NCBI RefSeq assembly: GCF_900111305.1
Contig: NZ_FOGS01000002.1
Span: 186,001 to 250,000 of the forward strand
Source: Vreelandella subterranea
GTDB lineage: Bacteria; Pseudomonadota; Gammaproteobacteria; Pseudomonadales; Halomonadaceae
Reading direction: 5' to 3'
DNA: 64,000 nt
Under the pieces are notes generated by a model. The model ran no database searches. It was not told the origin of the DNA and worked only from the letters and a program-made list of their open reading frames with translations. Shown in pieces: positions 21,717-31,129 of the stretch; the stretch's first letter is position 1, and every line of letters starts with the position of its first letter. The position numbers and the translations under genes were made by a program.

Positions 21717-21821
21717 ATTGCCTCTCAATGATGCATTTCAGTAACTGAAGCGAGGTGTCGCTTCGCCTCTGAGGATCGTTGTTGAATAAGTGCGCGCATG
21801 ATAACCCGAAGGAGGTCTTTT

Positions 21822-22841
21822 TTGCAGGAGAACATCATTATTGCCGACGAGCGACTTATTACCCAAGCCCCTTCTTGGCAGCGGCAGCTGTCGCAAGCGA
21901 TTCGCAACCCGGCGGCCCTGTGCCAGCAGCTTGCGTTGAGCGATGAATGGCTACCGGGTGCTCGCACGGGCCATCAACTGTTTGATATCTGCGTTCCCGA
22001 CGCCTACTTGTCGCGCATTACCCCCGGCGACCCCCATGACCCGCTGCTGCGTCAGGTGCTGCCGCTCGACGACGAGGCCCTGACACCGCCAAACTATGTC
22101 ACCGACCCCCTCGAAGAGGCGGATCATCAGCCTGCCAAAGGGTTGATTCACAAGTATGCGGGCCGCGTGCTGCTGATCGCCAGCCCTAACTGTGCCATCA
22201 ACTGCCGCTACTGCTTTCGCCGCCATTTCCCCTACAGCGAGAACTCGCCCTCCAGGGCTCAGTGGCAGGAAGCCCTCGACTACCTGCGCGCCGACACCTC
22301 CATTCACGAAGCGATTCTCTCCGGGGGGGACCCGCTAGCCGCCAATGACCGCCAGCTGGCCTGGCTGGTCGAGCAGCTTGAAAGCATCCCGCATCTCAAA
22401 CGGCTGCGCGTTCACACGCGTCTACCGGTGGTGATTCCCGACCGGGTTGATGACGCCCTGATCGGATGGCTATCTGCCACTCGCCTGCAAAAAGTCGTGG
22501 TGTTGCATATCAACCACGCCAATGAAATCGACCAGGCAGTGGTCGATGCCTGCGCGCGGCTTAAGCAGGCCGGAGTGACGCTACTCAACCAGAGTGTCCT
22601 GCTGCGGGGTGTTAACGATGGCGTAACAGCCCTCGCCACACTGTCGGAACGGCTATTTGAAGCAGGCATTCTGCCCTACTACCTGCACGCACTGGATCCG
22701 GTGCAGGGCGCTGCACATTTTGATGTCTCGGATGAAGAGGCCCGTGACTTGGTGGCTGCGCTGCGCGACCTGTTGCCGGGATTCTTGATGCCGCGGCTAG
22801 TGCGGGAAATTCCCGGCGAGGGCAGCAAGACACCGCTTTAA
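21822..22841 (+). CDS. epmB: EF-P beta-lysylation protein EpmB, lysine 2,3-aminomutase-like (TTG start)
   Basis: A 339-residue radical SAM enzyme that turns L-alpha-lysine into (R)-beta-lysine for EF-P modification. The cluster motif is CAINCRYCFRRHFPY (C-x3-C-x2-C). DPLLRQVLP, SGGDPLAAND, VVLHINHANEID and LNQSVLLRGVND are conserved with E. coli EpmB. A perfect AAGGAGGT ends 5 nt before TTG at 21822. An in-frame ATG at 21798 lies upstream of that ribosome-binding site and has none of its own, so TTG is preferred. Divergent from efp. Confidence 0.94.
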   Translation: MQENIIIADERLITQAPSWQRQLSQAIRNPAALCQQLALSDEWLPGARTGHQLFDICVPDAYLSRITPGDPHDPLLRQVLPLDDEALTPPNYVTDPLEEADHQPAKGLIHKYAGRVLLIASPNCAINCRYCFRRHFPYSENSPSRAQWQEALDYLRADTSIHEAILSGGDPLAANDRQLAWLVEQLESIPHLKRLRVHTRLPVVIPDRVDDALIGWLSATRLQKVVVLHINHANEIDQAVVDACARLKQAGVTLLNQSVLLRGVNDGVTALATLSERLFEAGILPYYLHALDPVQGAAHFDVSDEEARDLVAALRDLLPGFLMPRLVREIPGEGSKTPL

Positions 22842-23055
22842 TGCCCAGCCGTCCCAAATCAGTGCAGCAGCCAACACTTATGCACCATTAACGCACACAC
22901 ATCGAGGCGATGCTTATGGCGCTCTAGCGTCGTCTTCACTGTAATTATCTGAAAAGAAAAGATTTAGATTGGATCGGCCACGATTTTGCTGTGTATCTAG
23001 GCGTAACAAACGGGGTATTGGCGGCTAACGCTGCCCAACAATTGAGTTTCCAATA
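22842..23055. other. intergenic stretch upstream of the riboswitch
   Basis: About 214 nt between epmB and the guanidine-I aptamer. It must contain the promoter of the guanidine operon, but I cannot place a convincing -35/-10 pair. No ORF of note and no strong hairpin. Confidence 0.5.
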
Positions 23056-23174
23056 GATCGCTAGGGTTCCGACACCATCAACGTATGACCCCTGATGGCT
23101 GTGGCTGGTCCGAGAGCAATCGACCTACTGCTTGGGCAGTAGGTTACACGGCGGGACAAAAGCCCGGGAGGATA
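23056..23174 (+). ncRNA. guanidine-I (ykkC) riboswitch aptamer
   Basis: The conserved blocks of the ykkC class are present in order: CTAGGGTTCCG at 23061, GGCTGGTCCGAGAG at about 23103-23116, then ACACGGCGGGACAAAAGCCCGGGAG ending near 23170, split by variable stems (CCTACTGC..GCAGTAGG forms one). The class binds free guanidinium and switches genes on. The 3' CGGG of the aptamer overlaps a possible terminator, giving a simple on-switch. It lies about 55 nt upstream of the first transporter gene, so it should control the whole guanidine operon. Confidence 0.93.
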
Positions 23175-23207
23175 AGGTGCAGTGATGCGCCGATGCCCCC
23201 GAGTTTT
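23165..23207 (+). terminator. candidate riboswitch expression-platform terminator
   Basis: The last aptamer bases CGGG can pair with CCCG at 23198-23201, enclosing a 5-bp stem GGTGC / GCGCC, and a TTTT run follows at 23204-23207. This hairpin would exclude the folded aptamer, so guanidine binding would favour readthrough. This is inference from pairing by eye; translational control through the GGAGG at the start codon remains possible. Confidence 0.45.
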
Positions 23208-23229
23208 CCCTTAGCCGCTGGAGGCTGCC

Positions 23230-24306
23230 ATGACCCTTGCCAATCGTAACGCCCTAAAAAGTTTCTCCCTCGCCCCCTTGTCTGCCGCGCTACTCGCATC
23301 AACGCTTGCCATCACGCCCGCCCAGGCGCAGGAACGCGATGAATTCAGCGTCTGCTGGTCGATCTATGCCGGCTGGATGCCCTGGGCCTATGCCGACGTT
23401 GAAGGCGTGGTCGACAAATGGGCCGACGAGTACGGCATCAGCATCGATGTGGTGCAGGTGAACGACTACGTCGAGTCCATCAACCAGTATACATCGGGCA
23501 ACGTCGATGGCTGCGCCATGACGAATATGGATGCCCTCACGCTTCCGGCTGCCAGCGGCGTCGACTCCACTGCGTTAATCGTCGGTGACTATTCCAATGG
23601 CAACGATGGCATTGTGCTGAAAGACAATGACGACCTCGCGGATATCGAGGGCCTCGACGTCAACCTTGTCCAGTTCAGCGTGTCGCATTACTTATTGGCT
23701 CGCGCATTGGAAAGCATCGGCTTGACAGAGCGTGACATCGAAACCGTCAACAGCTCGGATGCTGACATTGTCGGCCTATTTTCGAGCGAATCCACCGAAG
23801 CCGTCACCACCTGGAACCCTCAGCTCAGTGCAATTGCCGAGATGCCGGATGCCAACGTGGTGTACACCTCTGCCGAAATTCCCGGCGAAATTCTTGACCT
23901 CATGGTCGTGAATACGCAAACCCTTGCTGAAAACCCGGAATTAGGCCACGCGCTGGTAGGGGCCTGGTACGAAGTCATGGAGGTAATGGCCAACGGAGAT
24001 GAAGACGCGCTAACACTCATGGCCGATGCAGCGGGCACTGATCTTGAAGGGTATCAGGAGCAATTAGCCGCAACATATCTCTATACCGACCCAGCCGAAG
24101 CCCTCGAATTGATTGAAAGCCCTGACCTGCTCGAGACCATGGAAAGGGTCGCCGAATTCAGCTTTGAACACGGTCTGCTCGGCGACATGGCACCCAATGC
24201 GGGCGTCGTCGGCATCGAAACCCCCAGCGGTGTGTTTGGCGATGAAAGCAATGTGCGGCTGCGCTTCGATCCAAGCTTCACTCAAGCTTATCTCGACGCT
24301 CAGTAA
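23230..24306 (+). CDS. ABC transporter substrate-binding protein, probably guanidine
   Basis: A 358-residue periplasmic binding protein of the NMT1/SsuA-like family usually annotated as a urea-carboxylase-associated transporter. A signal peptide (hydrophobic LAPLSAALLASTLAITPAQA) probably ends at AQA-QE. The mature part keeps WSIYAGWMPWAYADVEG and NVDGCAMTNMDALTLPA, typical of these proteins. GGAGG precedes the ATG. It is the first gene after the guanidine-I riboswitch and upstream of its permease and ATPase, so guanidinium or a related compound is the likely ligand. Ligand binding is inferred from context. Confidence 0.85.
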   Translation: MTLANRNALKSFSLAPLSAALLASTLAITPAQAQERDEFSVCWSIYAGWMPWAYADVEGVVDKWADEYGISIDVVQVNDYVESINQYTSGNVDGCAMTNMDALTLPAASGVDSTALIVGDYSNGNDGIVLKDNDDLADIEGLDVNLVQFSVSHYLLARALESIGLTERDIETVNSSDADIVGLFSSESTEAVTTWNPQLSAIAEMPDANVVYTSAEIPGEILDLMVVNTQTLAENPELGHALVGAWYEVMEVMANGDEDALTLMADAAGTDLEGYQEQLAATYLYTDPAEALELIESPDLLETMERVAEFSFEHGLLGDMAPNAGVVGIETPSGVFGDESNVRLRFDPSFTQAYLDAQ

Positions 24307-24366
24307 TTCGCGCAATGGGAGCGGCGCTCGCCGCTCCCCCTGCTTGCATCTTCTGTGGACACCGCC

Positions 24367-25194
24367 ATGAAGCGATTAATTAACTCAACGCCCTCCAGGG
24401 GCGGCCGCTGGCTCTTGGGTCTGCTGCCTTTTGTACTGCTGGGGATGCTCTATTTAAGCCTTTCTAATGCAAGGCTTGCGGAAAACCCCAACGACCCCCT
24501 ACTGCCTACACCTGCCAAGATGGCGCAGTCATTTCACCACCTGGCCACCGCCGAGAATGCTCGCACCGGTGAAATTTTACTCTGGAGCGATACCCTCGCC
24601 AGCCTCGAGCGTATTGTCATTGGGGTAGGCATCAGCGCACTGATCGGCCTGATTGTGGGCATATTAAATGGCGGGCTTCCCCTCGTGCGCGCCAAGCTTT
24701 CCCCACTGGTTACCGTTGCTTCGCTGATTCCGCCCATGGCGCTATTGCCCATCCTGTTTATTGCCTTTGGCACTGGTGAAGCCGCCAAAATCGCGCTGAT
24801 TGTGATTGGCGTCACGCCCTTTCTCATTCGCGACCTTCAGGGCCATGCATTACGTCTACCCGATGAACAACTGATTAAAGCCCAAACGCTGGGCGCCAGT
24901 TCTTGGCAAGTATTGCTGAGGGTGCTGCTGCCCCAGCTTACCCCTCGGCTATTAAACGCGACCCGCCTGGCAATGGGCACCGCCTGGCTGTTTTTAATCG
25001 CCGCCGAAGCGATTGCCGCCCAGGAAGGGCTTGGTTACCGCATTTTTCTAGTACGCCGCTACCTCTCCATGGACGTCATTTTACCCTATGTGGCCTGGAT
25101 CACTCTGCTGGCGTTTCTGCTTGACCAGCTGCTGGCCTGGGTATCACGCCTGGCCTTCCCCTGGTACCACGCAAGTGAAGGAGACAACGCATGA
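24367..25194 (+). CDS. ABC transporter permease, guanidine operon
   Basis: A 275-residue inner-membrane permease with about six helices. The first (LLGLLPFVLLGMLYLSLS) is near residue 15. The conserved EAA-type cytoplasmic loop reads DEQLIKAQTLGASSWQVLLRV. It belongs to the SsuC/TauC-like family. The ATG at 24367 is used; an in-frame GTG lies 12 nt upstream. Its stop overlaps the ATPase start as ATGA, so the two are translated together. The substrate is inferred from the operon. Confidence 0.85.
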   Translation: MKRLINSTPSRGGRWLLGLLPFVLLGMLYLSLSNARLAENPNDPLLPTPAKMAQSFHHLATAENARTGEILLWSDTLASLERIVIGVGISALIGLIVGILNGGLPLVRAKLSPLVTVASLIPPMALLPILFIAFGTGEAAKIALIVIGVTPFLIRDLQGHALRLPDEQLIKAQTLGASSWQVLLRVLLPQLTPRLLNATRLAMGTAWLFLIAAEAIAAQEGLGYRIFLVRRYLSMDVILPYVAWITLLAFLLDQLLAWVSRLAFPWYHASEGDNA

Positions 25195-25985
25195 GCCTGC
25201 TGGCCGCCAAACGGTTAGAAAAGCATTACGGCAACCATGTTGTCCTCGAGAATCTCAACTTCAGCGTTGAATCCGGCGAGTTTGTCACCCTTGTGGGCGC
25301 CTCGGGCTGCGGCAAAACCACCTTCCTAAAAATGCTGCTGGGGACCGAAGCCACCTCACGGGGTCGCTTGACGCTGGACGACCACCCCATTCCCAACGAG
25401 CCGGGCCCCGACCGTGGCGTGGTGTTTCAGAAATACTCGGTGTTCCCTCACCTGACGGTGCTGGGCAACGTGATGATGGCCGATGAGTTGCGCAGCTCTA
25501 AATTACTGGGCAAGAGTTTCGGTGCCGCCAGGCGTCGCGGGATTGAAAAAGCCCGCGAGCGTATTGAAGAAGTCGGCCTCGACCAGGCCCTGGATAAATA
25601 CCCGCATGAACTTTCCGGCGGCATGCAGCAGCGCCTGGCCATTGCCCAGGCGCTGATGATGCGGCCACGTATTTTGCTGCTCGATGAGCCCTTCGGCGCG
25701 CTGGATCCGGGTATCCGCCAGGATATGCACGTGCTGATCAACCGCCTGTGGCAAGAGCAGCAGCTGACCATCTTCATGATCACCCACGATCTCAAAGAGG
25801 CGTTTGAGCTGGGCACCCGGCTCTGGGTCTTCGATAAAACCCGCCACGACCCCCAGGCACCGGAAGCCTATGGCGCCACGATCACCTACGACCTGCCCAT
25901 CTCCCGAGACCGCCCGTCTGAAGCATTGAAGGAAACACTGCAGCAGGGCGGCCTGCAAACCCACACCCAGGAGACGTTGCTATGA
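25191..25985 (+). CDS. ABC transporter ATP-binding protein, guanidine operon
   Basis: A 264-residue ABC ATPase: Walker A GASGCGKTT, signature LSGGMQQRLA, Walker B ILLLDEPFGALD and switch His in MITHD. It is of the SsuB/TauB type. It overlaps the permease before it and the DUF1989 gene after it by 4 nt each, a tight translational chain. The roughly 50-residue tail after the core is specific to this subgroup of importer ATPases as far as I can tell. Confidence 0.88.
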   Translation: MSLLAAKRLEKHYGNHVVLENLNFSVESGEFVTLVGASGCGKTTFLKMLLGTEATSRGRLTLDDHPIPNEPGPDRGVVFQKYSVFPHLTVLGNVMMADELRSSKLLGKSFGAARRRGIEKARERIEEVGLDQALDKYPHELSGGMQQRLAIAQALMMRPRILLLDEPFGALDPGIRQDMHVLINRLWQEQQLTIFMITHDLKEAFELGTRLWVFDKTRHDPQAPEAYGATITYDLPISRDRPSEALKETLQQGGLQTHTQETLL

Positions 25986-26704
25986 AGCGCGAACCAGACT
26001 ACACCACCCATTTACCCGGCGGTCATCACTGGTCGCTGCGCCTACGCCGTGGGGCCACCCTGACCCTGACCGCCCAACAAGCGGACAGCAACGTCGGGCT
26101 TTTGTGCTACAACCCGGAAAACCTGCTCGAGCGTTTAAACCTGCCCGACACGTTAAAGTGCCAGCACACCTTCAAGCTGACCCAGGGCCACTGTCTTTAT
26201 TCGGACATGGGGCGAATCTTTGCCTCCATTACTCACGACGACCTGGGCTGGCACGAAAGCGTAGGCGGTAACCTGATGCCCCAGCATTTACTGACCAAGG
26301 GTTGGCAGCCGGTCAGCTATCAGCAGGGCCACAACGACTGGACGCGCACCGGCTTCGACGCCTTTCTGATCGAGCTTGCCAAATATGGCCTGGGCCGCCG
26401 GGATATGGCCGCCAACCTCAACCTGTTCGCCCGGGTCGAGAGCGACGACGAGGGCAAGTTGCGCTACGTGCCGGGCCACTGCCAGCCCGGCCAAAGCATC
26501 ACGCTGCGTTTCGAGATGGACACCCTGGTACTGCTGCACACCTGCCCCCACCCGCTCGATCCCAGCGCGGACTACCCTCGCCGCGGCGTCGATATTGCCC
26601 TCGGCACCGCCGAGCCGCCCACGGAAGACGACCCCTGCTACCGCTCGCGTCCCGAAAACGCACGCGGCTTCGCCAATAACCGCCTCTACCACCTCGGCCT
26701 GTAA
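25982..26704 (+). CDS. DUF1989 protein, carboxyguanidine deiminase subunit (urea carboxylase-associated protein 2)
   Basis: A 240-residue DUF1989 protein. This paralogue and the next are the two subunits (CgdA/CgdB) shown to deiminate carboxyguanidine to allophanate in the guanidine pathway; older annotation calls them urea carboxylase-associated. The likely metal/active-site end reads HTCPHPLDPSADYP, and SDMGRIFASITHDDLGWHE is conserved. I cannot say from sequence which subunit is A or B. It starts by ATGA overlap with the ATPase and lies 15 nt before its partner. Confidence 0.85.
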   Translation: MKREPDYTTHLPGGHHWSLRLRRGATLTLTAQQADSNVGLLCYNPENLLERLNLPDTLKCQHTFKLTQGHCLYSDMGRIFASITHDDLGWHESVGGNLMPQHLLTKGWQPVSYQQGHNDWTRTGFDAFLIELAKYGLGRRDMAANLNLFARVESDDEGKLRYVPGHCQPGQSITLRFEMDTLVLLHTCPHPLDPSADYPRRGVDIALGTAEPPTEDDPCYRSRPENARGFANNRLYHLGL

Positions 26705-26719
26705 GGGGGAACGAATACC

Positions 26720-27361
26720 ATGATCATTGAAAGCACCCTACGCCCCGAAAATGCCCTGAGCCGCACCACCGTTAACGCGGGCGATCATTACATCGGCACC
26801 GTAAAGCGCGGCCAAACCCTGCGTATTCTCGACTTAGAGGGCAATCAGGCCGCCGACACCCTGTTCTTCAGCGCCGACGATACCAGCGAGCGCTACAGCG
26901 CCATGGACACGGTGCGCGAACAGGGCGCTGTCTACCTCACCGCAGGCACCACGCTGATGTCCAGCGAAGGGCGCGCCATGCTGACCATCAGCGCCGACAC
27001 CTGCGGCCGTCATGACACCCTGGGCGGCGCCTGCGCCAGCGAAAGCAACACCGTGCGCTACGACCTGGAAAAGCGCCATATGCATTCATGCCGCGATAAC
27101 TGGATGCAGGCCATCGCCAATCATCCGGAGTTCGGCCTGACCAAGCGGGATATCACTCACAACATCAACTTCTTCATGAACGTGCCGGTCACCGCCGACG
27201 GTGGGCTGACCTTTGAAGACGGCATTTCCGCACCTGGCAAATACGTGGAAATGGTCGCCGAGATGGATGTGATCGTGCTGGTCTCCAACTGCCCCCAACT
27301 CAACAACCCCTGCAACGGCTACAACCCCACGCCCATCGAGCTGTTGGTTTGGGACAGTTGA
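26720..27361 (+). CDS. DUF1989 protein, carboxyguanidine deiminase subunit (urea carboxylase-associated protein 1)
   Basis: A 213-residue DUF1989 protein and partner of the preceding gene. Conserved family points are [30 protein letters not shown], a CRDNW segment and the C-terminal [17 protein letters not shown], which contains probable metal-binding Cys. GTAAGGGGGAACG precedes the ATG. With its partner it should convert carboxyguanidine to allophanate and ammonium between the carboxylase and the hydrolase encoded downstream. Subunit letter not assigned. Confidence 0.87.
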   Translation: MIIESTLRPENALSRTTVNAGDHYIGTVKRGQTLRILDLEGNQAADTLFFSADDTSERYSAMDTVREQGAVYLTAGTTLMSSEGRAMLTISADTCGRHDTLGGACASESNTVRYDLEKRHMHSCRDNWMQAIANHPEFGLTKRDITHNINFFMNVPVTADGGLTFEDGISAPGKYVEMVAEMDVIVLVSNCPQLNNPCNGYNPTPIELLVWDS

Positions 27362-27442
27362 TATAGAGACTTAAGGCCTGGGGACGACCTCAAGCGACTG
27401 ACTATCCAGCGGGACGACCCGCCCTTGTTTGCAGGCAGTGCC

Positions 27443-30400
27443 ATGTCCATCAATAAAACGTTTAGCAAAGTTTTGATTGCCAATCGCGGCGCCATTGCCG
27501 CGCGCATTTTACGTACCCTGAAAATAATGGAGGTGGGCAGCGTGGTGGTTTACGCCGACGCCGACCGCGACGCCCCCTACGTCCACCAGGCCGATGAGGC
27601 TTATTCGCTCGGCGAGGGCAGCGCCAGCGAGACCTACCTTGATATCGACAAGCTCATCGCCATTGCCAAGCAAAGCGGTGCGCAAGCAGTACACCCCGGC
27701 TACGGTTTCCTGTCGGAAAACACCCGCTTTATCGACGCCTGCGACGCCGCCGGGCTGGTATTCTTGGGCCCCACCACCGAGCAGATAAAACGCTTTGGTT
27801 TAAAACACGAAGCCCGCAGTCTGGCCGAGCAAGCGGGTGTGCCGCTGGTACCGGGCTCAGCGCTCCTTGAAAACGTTGACGAAGCACTCAAAAGCGCCGA
27901 GCAGGTCGGCTACCCGGTGATGCTCAAGTCCACCGCCGGTGGCGGCGGTATTGGCATGCAGGTATGCCAAACCGCTGCCGAGCTCGAGCGCGCCTTTGAC
28001 TCGGTCAAAGGCCTGGGTGAGCGCAACTTTGGCGATGGCGGCGTCTTTCTGGAAGCCTACATTGCCCGCGCCCGCCATATAGAGGTGCAGCTGTTTGGCG
28101 ACGGCAATGGCAGTGTGGTGGCGCTCGGCGAACGGGACTGCTCCACCCAGCGCCGCCACCAAAAAGTGCTCGAGGAGTGCCCGGCGCCTAACCTGGCGGA
28201 ACACGTTCGCCAGGCACTCCACGAAACCGCCGTTCAACTGGGCAGAGCGGTCAACTACCGCAGCGCTGGTACCGTCGAGTTTATTTACGATACCCAGCGC
28301 GAGGCGTTCTATTTCCTTGAAGTGAACACCCGGCTTCAGGTGGAGCATGGCGTCACCGAGATGGTGTACGGCATTGATATCGTCGAGTGGATGGTAAAAC
28401 TCGGCGCAGGCAAACTGCCTGATCTTGAGACACTCACCAAAGACCTCGTCCCCAGCGGCCATGCGGTTCAGGCGCGCCTTTACGCAGAAGACCCTGCGCA
28501 CGATTTTCGCCCCAGCGCAGGCCTGCTGACGGAGGTCGATTTCCCTCAAGGCGATGGCCTGCGTATCGACCATGCCATTGAAGCGGGGCTTGAAATCTCT
28601 GCCCTTTTCGACCCCATGCTGGCCAAGGTGATTGTCCACGCCGACGACCGTGGTACTGCTATCGAGCAGTTGGCGGACTCGCTGGATAACGCCAGCGTTT
28701 ACGGCATTACCACCAACCGCACCTGGCTTGCCCATGTGCTGCGCGCCAAACGTTTTCAAGCTGCCGACCTGGATACCCACTGGCTGACAGCCCTGGATTG
28801 GGCACCGCCCGCCATGGAAGTGCTGGCCCCCGGCACCATGACAACGATTCAGGATTACCCCGGCCGCCAGGGCCACTGGGACGTTGGCGTACCGCCCTCA
28901 GGGCCGTTTGACGACTGGTCGTTTCGCCTGGGCAACCGCCTGCTCGACAACCCCAGCGATGCCGCCGGGCTGGAAATCACCCTCACCGGCCCGACGCTGC
29001 GCTTTCACCGCGCCACGCAAATCGTGCTGGCGGGTGCCGAGCTGCCTGCCACGCTGGATGGCGAAGCCGTCGCCTTCTGGCAGGTAGTGGATATACCTGC
29101 CGGTGCCACCCTGACCCTGGGCAAGGCCGACGCAGGCGCTCGCGCCTATCTATTGGTACGCGGCGGCATCGATTGCCCGCGCTATTTAGGCTCGCGCAGT
29201 ACCTTTACCCTGGGCCAGTTTGGCGGGCATGGTGGCCGAGCGCTACGCAGCGGCGACATGCTCGACTTACCCGCGCTCGCGCCGACCCCGACGACGCAGC
29301 TTGATAAGGTACTGATCCCTAGCTTCGGCCATCGCGATGGCGGGAAGACCTGGCAGGTAGCCGTGCTGTACGGCCCCCACGGCGCGCCGGACTTCTTTAC
29401 CGATGACGATATCGAGCAATTTTTTGCCCACGAGTGGGAGGTCCACTACAACTCCAGCCGCACCGGCGTGCGGCTGATTGGCCCCCGCCCGGCGTGGGCA
29501 CGGGCCGACGGTGGCGAGGCGGGCCTGCACCCTTCCAATATCCACGATAACGCCTACGCCTTCGGCACCATCGACTTTACCGGCGATATGCCGGTCATCC
29601 TCGGCCCCGATGGCCCCTCGCTCGGCGGCTTTGTCTGCCCCGCCACCGTGGTGCGCGCCGAGCGCTGGAAGCTGGGTCAACTGGCGGCCGGTGACAGCAT
29701 ACGCTTTGTGCCGGTGAGTCTGGCCACCGCTCGCACCCTGGAAGTGCGCCAGCTCGAGCAGTTGAAAACCCTCACAGCGAATCCTGCTGAAGATAGTCAG
29801 CCTGAGCGCGGCACGCCCATTGTGCGCGATGTGCCCGCCGAGCAGGCCGGTGAGCGCATTGTCTACCGACGCGCCGGGGATGATTTCCTGCTCATCGAAT
29901 TTGGTGCCATGGAGCTGGATATCGCGCTGCGCTTTCGAGTACACGCCTGGATGCTATGGCTGCGGGAGCATTCGCTGGCCGGCCTGGGCGAGTTAACCCC
30001 CGGCATCCGCTCGCTGCAGATTCACTACGAGCCCTTGGAACTGACCCTGGATGAACTGCTCGCCCACCTGCAAAACGCCGAGCAGGCCCTGGTCGACGTG
30101 GAGTCGCTGGAAGTCGAGTCGCGAGTAGTACACCTGCCGCTCTCCTGGGACGACCCCGCCTGCCAGGAAGCCATCGACAAATACCAGCGCAGCGTACGCC
30201 CGGATGCGCCCTGGTGCCCCAGCAACCTCGACTTTATTCGCCGTATAAACGCCCTGGAAAGCGAGCAGCAAGTGCGCGATATCGTCTTCGATGCCCGCTA
30301 CCTGGTCATGGGCCTGGGGGATGTCTACCTGGGCGCCCCCGTTTCGACCCCGCTTGACCCGCGCCAGCGGCTGGTGACCACCAAGTACAACCCGGCTCGC

Positions 30401-31066
30401 ACCTGGACCGCCGAAAACTCCGTGGGCATCGGCGGCGCCTATCTGTGCGTTTATGGCATGGAAGGCCCTGGCGGCTACCAGTTTGTCGGCCGCACGCTGC
30501 AGATGTGGAACCGTTACCGCACCACGCAGCACTTTGAAAACCCCTGGCTGCTGCGCTTTTTTGACCAGCTCCGCTTTTTCGAGGTCAGCCACGACGAGCT
30601 AACCCAGATTCGCCGCGACTTCCCCCATGGTCGGTATGACTTACCCATTGAAACGACGCGTTTTCGCCTGGCGGATTACCAGGCCGAAATCGACAGGAAC
30701 GCCGAGGCGATCGAGACTTTCCGCGCCAAGCGCGAAGCCGCCTTCCAAGCGGAGATGGCCGCCTGGCGGGCCAATGGCCAGTTCACCTTCGAAGATCAGG
30801 CCCCGGAAAGCGCCGAAGTCACGGCGCTTGATGACAACGAAATTGGCATCGAAAGCCCCGTCACGGGCAGCCTGTGGAAGTTGCTGGTTGAAGAAGGTGG
30901 CCAGGTCACGGCTGGCCAGCCGGTGGCCCTGGTGGAGTCGATGAAAATGGAAGTCGAGATCACCGCCCACTGCGATGGTCGCGTTGTTCGCCTGCCGCTT
31001 GCCGAGGGAGCATCCATTGCCCCAGGGCAGCCGGTTGTGGTGCTCAAGAGTGAGGAAAAGACGTGA
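27443..31066 (+). CDS. biotin-dependent guanidine carboxylase (annotated as urea carboxylase)
   Basis: A 1207-residue multidomain enzyme. Order: biotin carboxylase with ATP-grasp (KVLIANRGAIAARI, glycine loop GGGGIGMQV, EVNTRLQVEHGVTE) to about 450; KipA-type domain (about 460-760); KipI-type domain (about 790-1000); and a C-terminal biotinyl domain with the biotinylated Lys in VESMKMEVEI. It would add CO2 to guanidine with ATP. Urea and guanidine carboxylases share this layout, and I assign guanidine from the riboswitch and DUF1989 partners, not from a residue test. The start is ATG at 27443; a TTG 18 nt upstream is possible. Confidence 0.87.
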   Translation: MSINKTFSKVLIANRGAIAARILRTLKIMEVGSVVVYADADRDAPYVHQADEAYSLGEGSASETYLDIDKLIAIAKQSGAQAVHPGYGFLSENTRFIDACDAAGLVFLGPTTEQIKRFGLKHEARSLAEQAGVPLVPGSALLENVDEALKSAEQVGYPVMLKSTAGGGGIGMQVCQTAAELERAFDSVKGLGERNFGDGGVFLEAYIARARHIEVQLFGDGNGSVVALGERDCSTQRRHQKVLEECPAPNLAEHVRQALHETAVQLGRAVNYRSAGTVEFIYDTQREAFYFLEVNTRLQVEHGVTEMVYGIDIVEWMVKLGAGKLPDLETLTKDLVPSGHAVQARLYAEDPAHDFRPSAGLLTEVDFPQGDGLRIDHAIEAGLEISALFDPMLAKVIVHADDRGTAIEQLADSLDNASVYGITTNRTWLAHVLRAKRFQAADLDTHWLTALDWAPPAMEVLAPGTMTTIQDYPGRQGHWDVGVPPSGPFDDWSFRLGNRLLDNPSDAAGLEITLTGPTLRFHRATQIVLAGAELPATLDGEAVAFWQVVDIPAGATLTLGKADAGARAYLLVRGGIDCPRYLGSRSTFTLGQFGGHGGRALRSGDMLDLPALAPTPTTQLDKVLIPSFGHRDGGKTWQVAVLYGPHGAPDFFTDDDIEQFFAHEWEVHYNSSRTGVRLIGPRPAWARADGGEAGLHPSNIHDNAYAFGTIDFTGDMPVILGPDGPSLGGFVCPATVVRAERWKLGQLAAGDSIRFVPVSLATARTLEVRQLEQLKTLTANPAEDSQPERGTPIVRDVPAEQAGERIVYRRAGDDFLLIEFGAMELDIALRFRVHAWMLWLREHSLAGLGELTPGIRSLQIHYEPLELTLDELLAHLQNAEQALVDVESLEVESRVVHLPLSWDDPACQEAIDKYQRSVRPDAPWCPSNLDFIRRINALESEQQVRDIVFDARYLVMGLGDVYLGAPVSTPLDPRQRLVTTKYNPARTWTAENSVGIGGAYLCVYGMEGPGGYQFVGRTLQMWNRYRTTQHFENPWLLRFFDQLRFFEVSHDELTQIRRDFPHGRYDLPIETTRFRLADYQAEIDRNAEAIETFRAKREAAFQAEMAAWRANGQFTFEDQAPESAEVTALDDNEIGIESPVTGSLWKLLVEEGGQVTAGQPVALVESMKMEVEITAHCDGRVVRLPLAEGASIAPGQPVVVLKSEEKT

Positions 31067-31129
31067 TACTGACCCACGAACAGCGCTTTAGAGCATTCCG
31101 CCACGGTTTATAACGACAGGATTTTTCTT

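Noticed and set aside
23018..23034. Sigma-54-like GG..GC element upstream of the guanidine riboswitch
   Set aside because: The GG and GC are separated by 11 nt where sigma-54 needs 10, and the -12 side reads CTGC and not TTGC. Position is suggestive, but the spacing rule is strict.
27857..28876. Long minus-strand open frame (339 codons) opposite the guanidine carboxylase
   Set aside because: It is antisense to the well-conserved biotin carboxylase domain and has shadow-type composition with no motifs.
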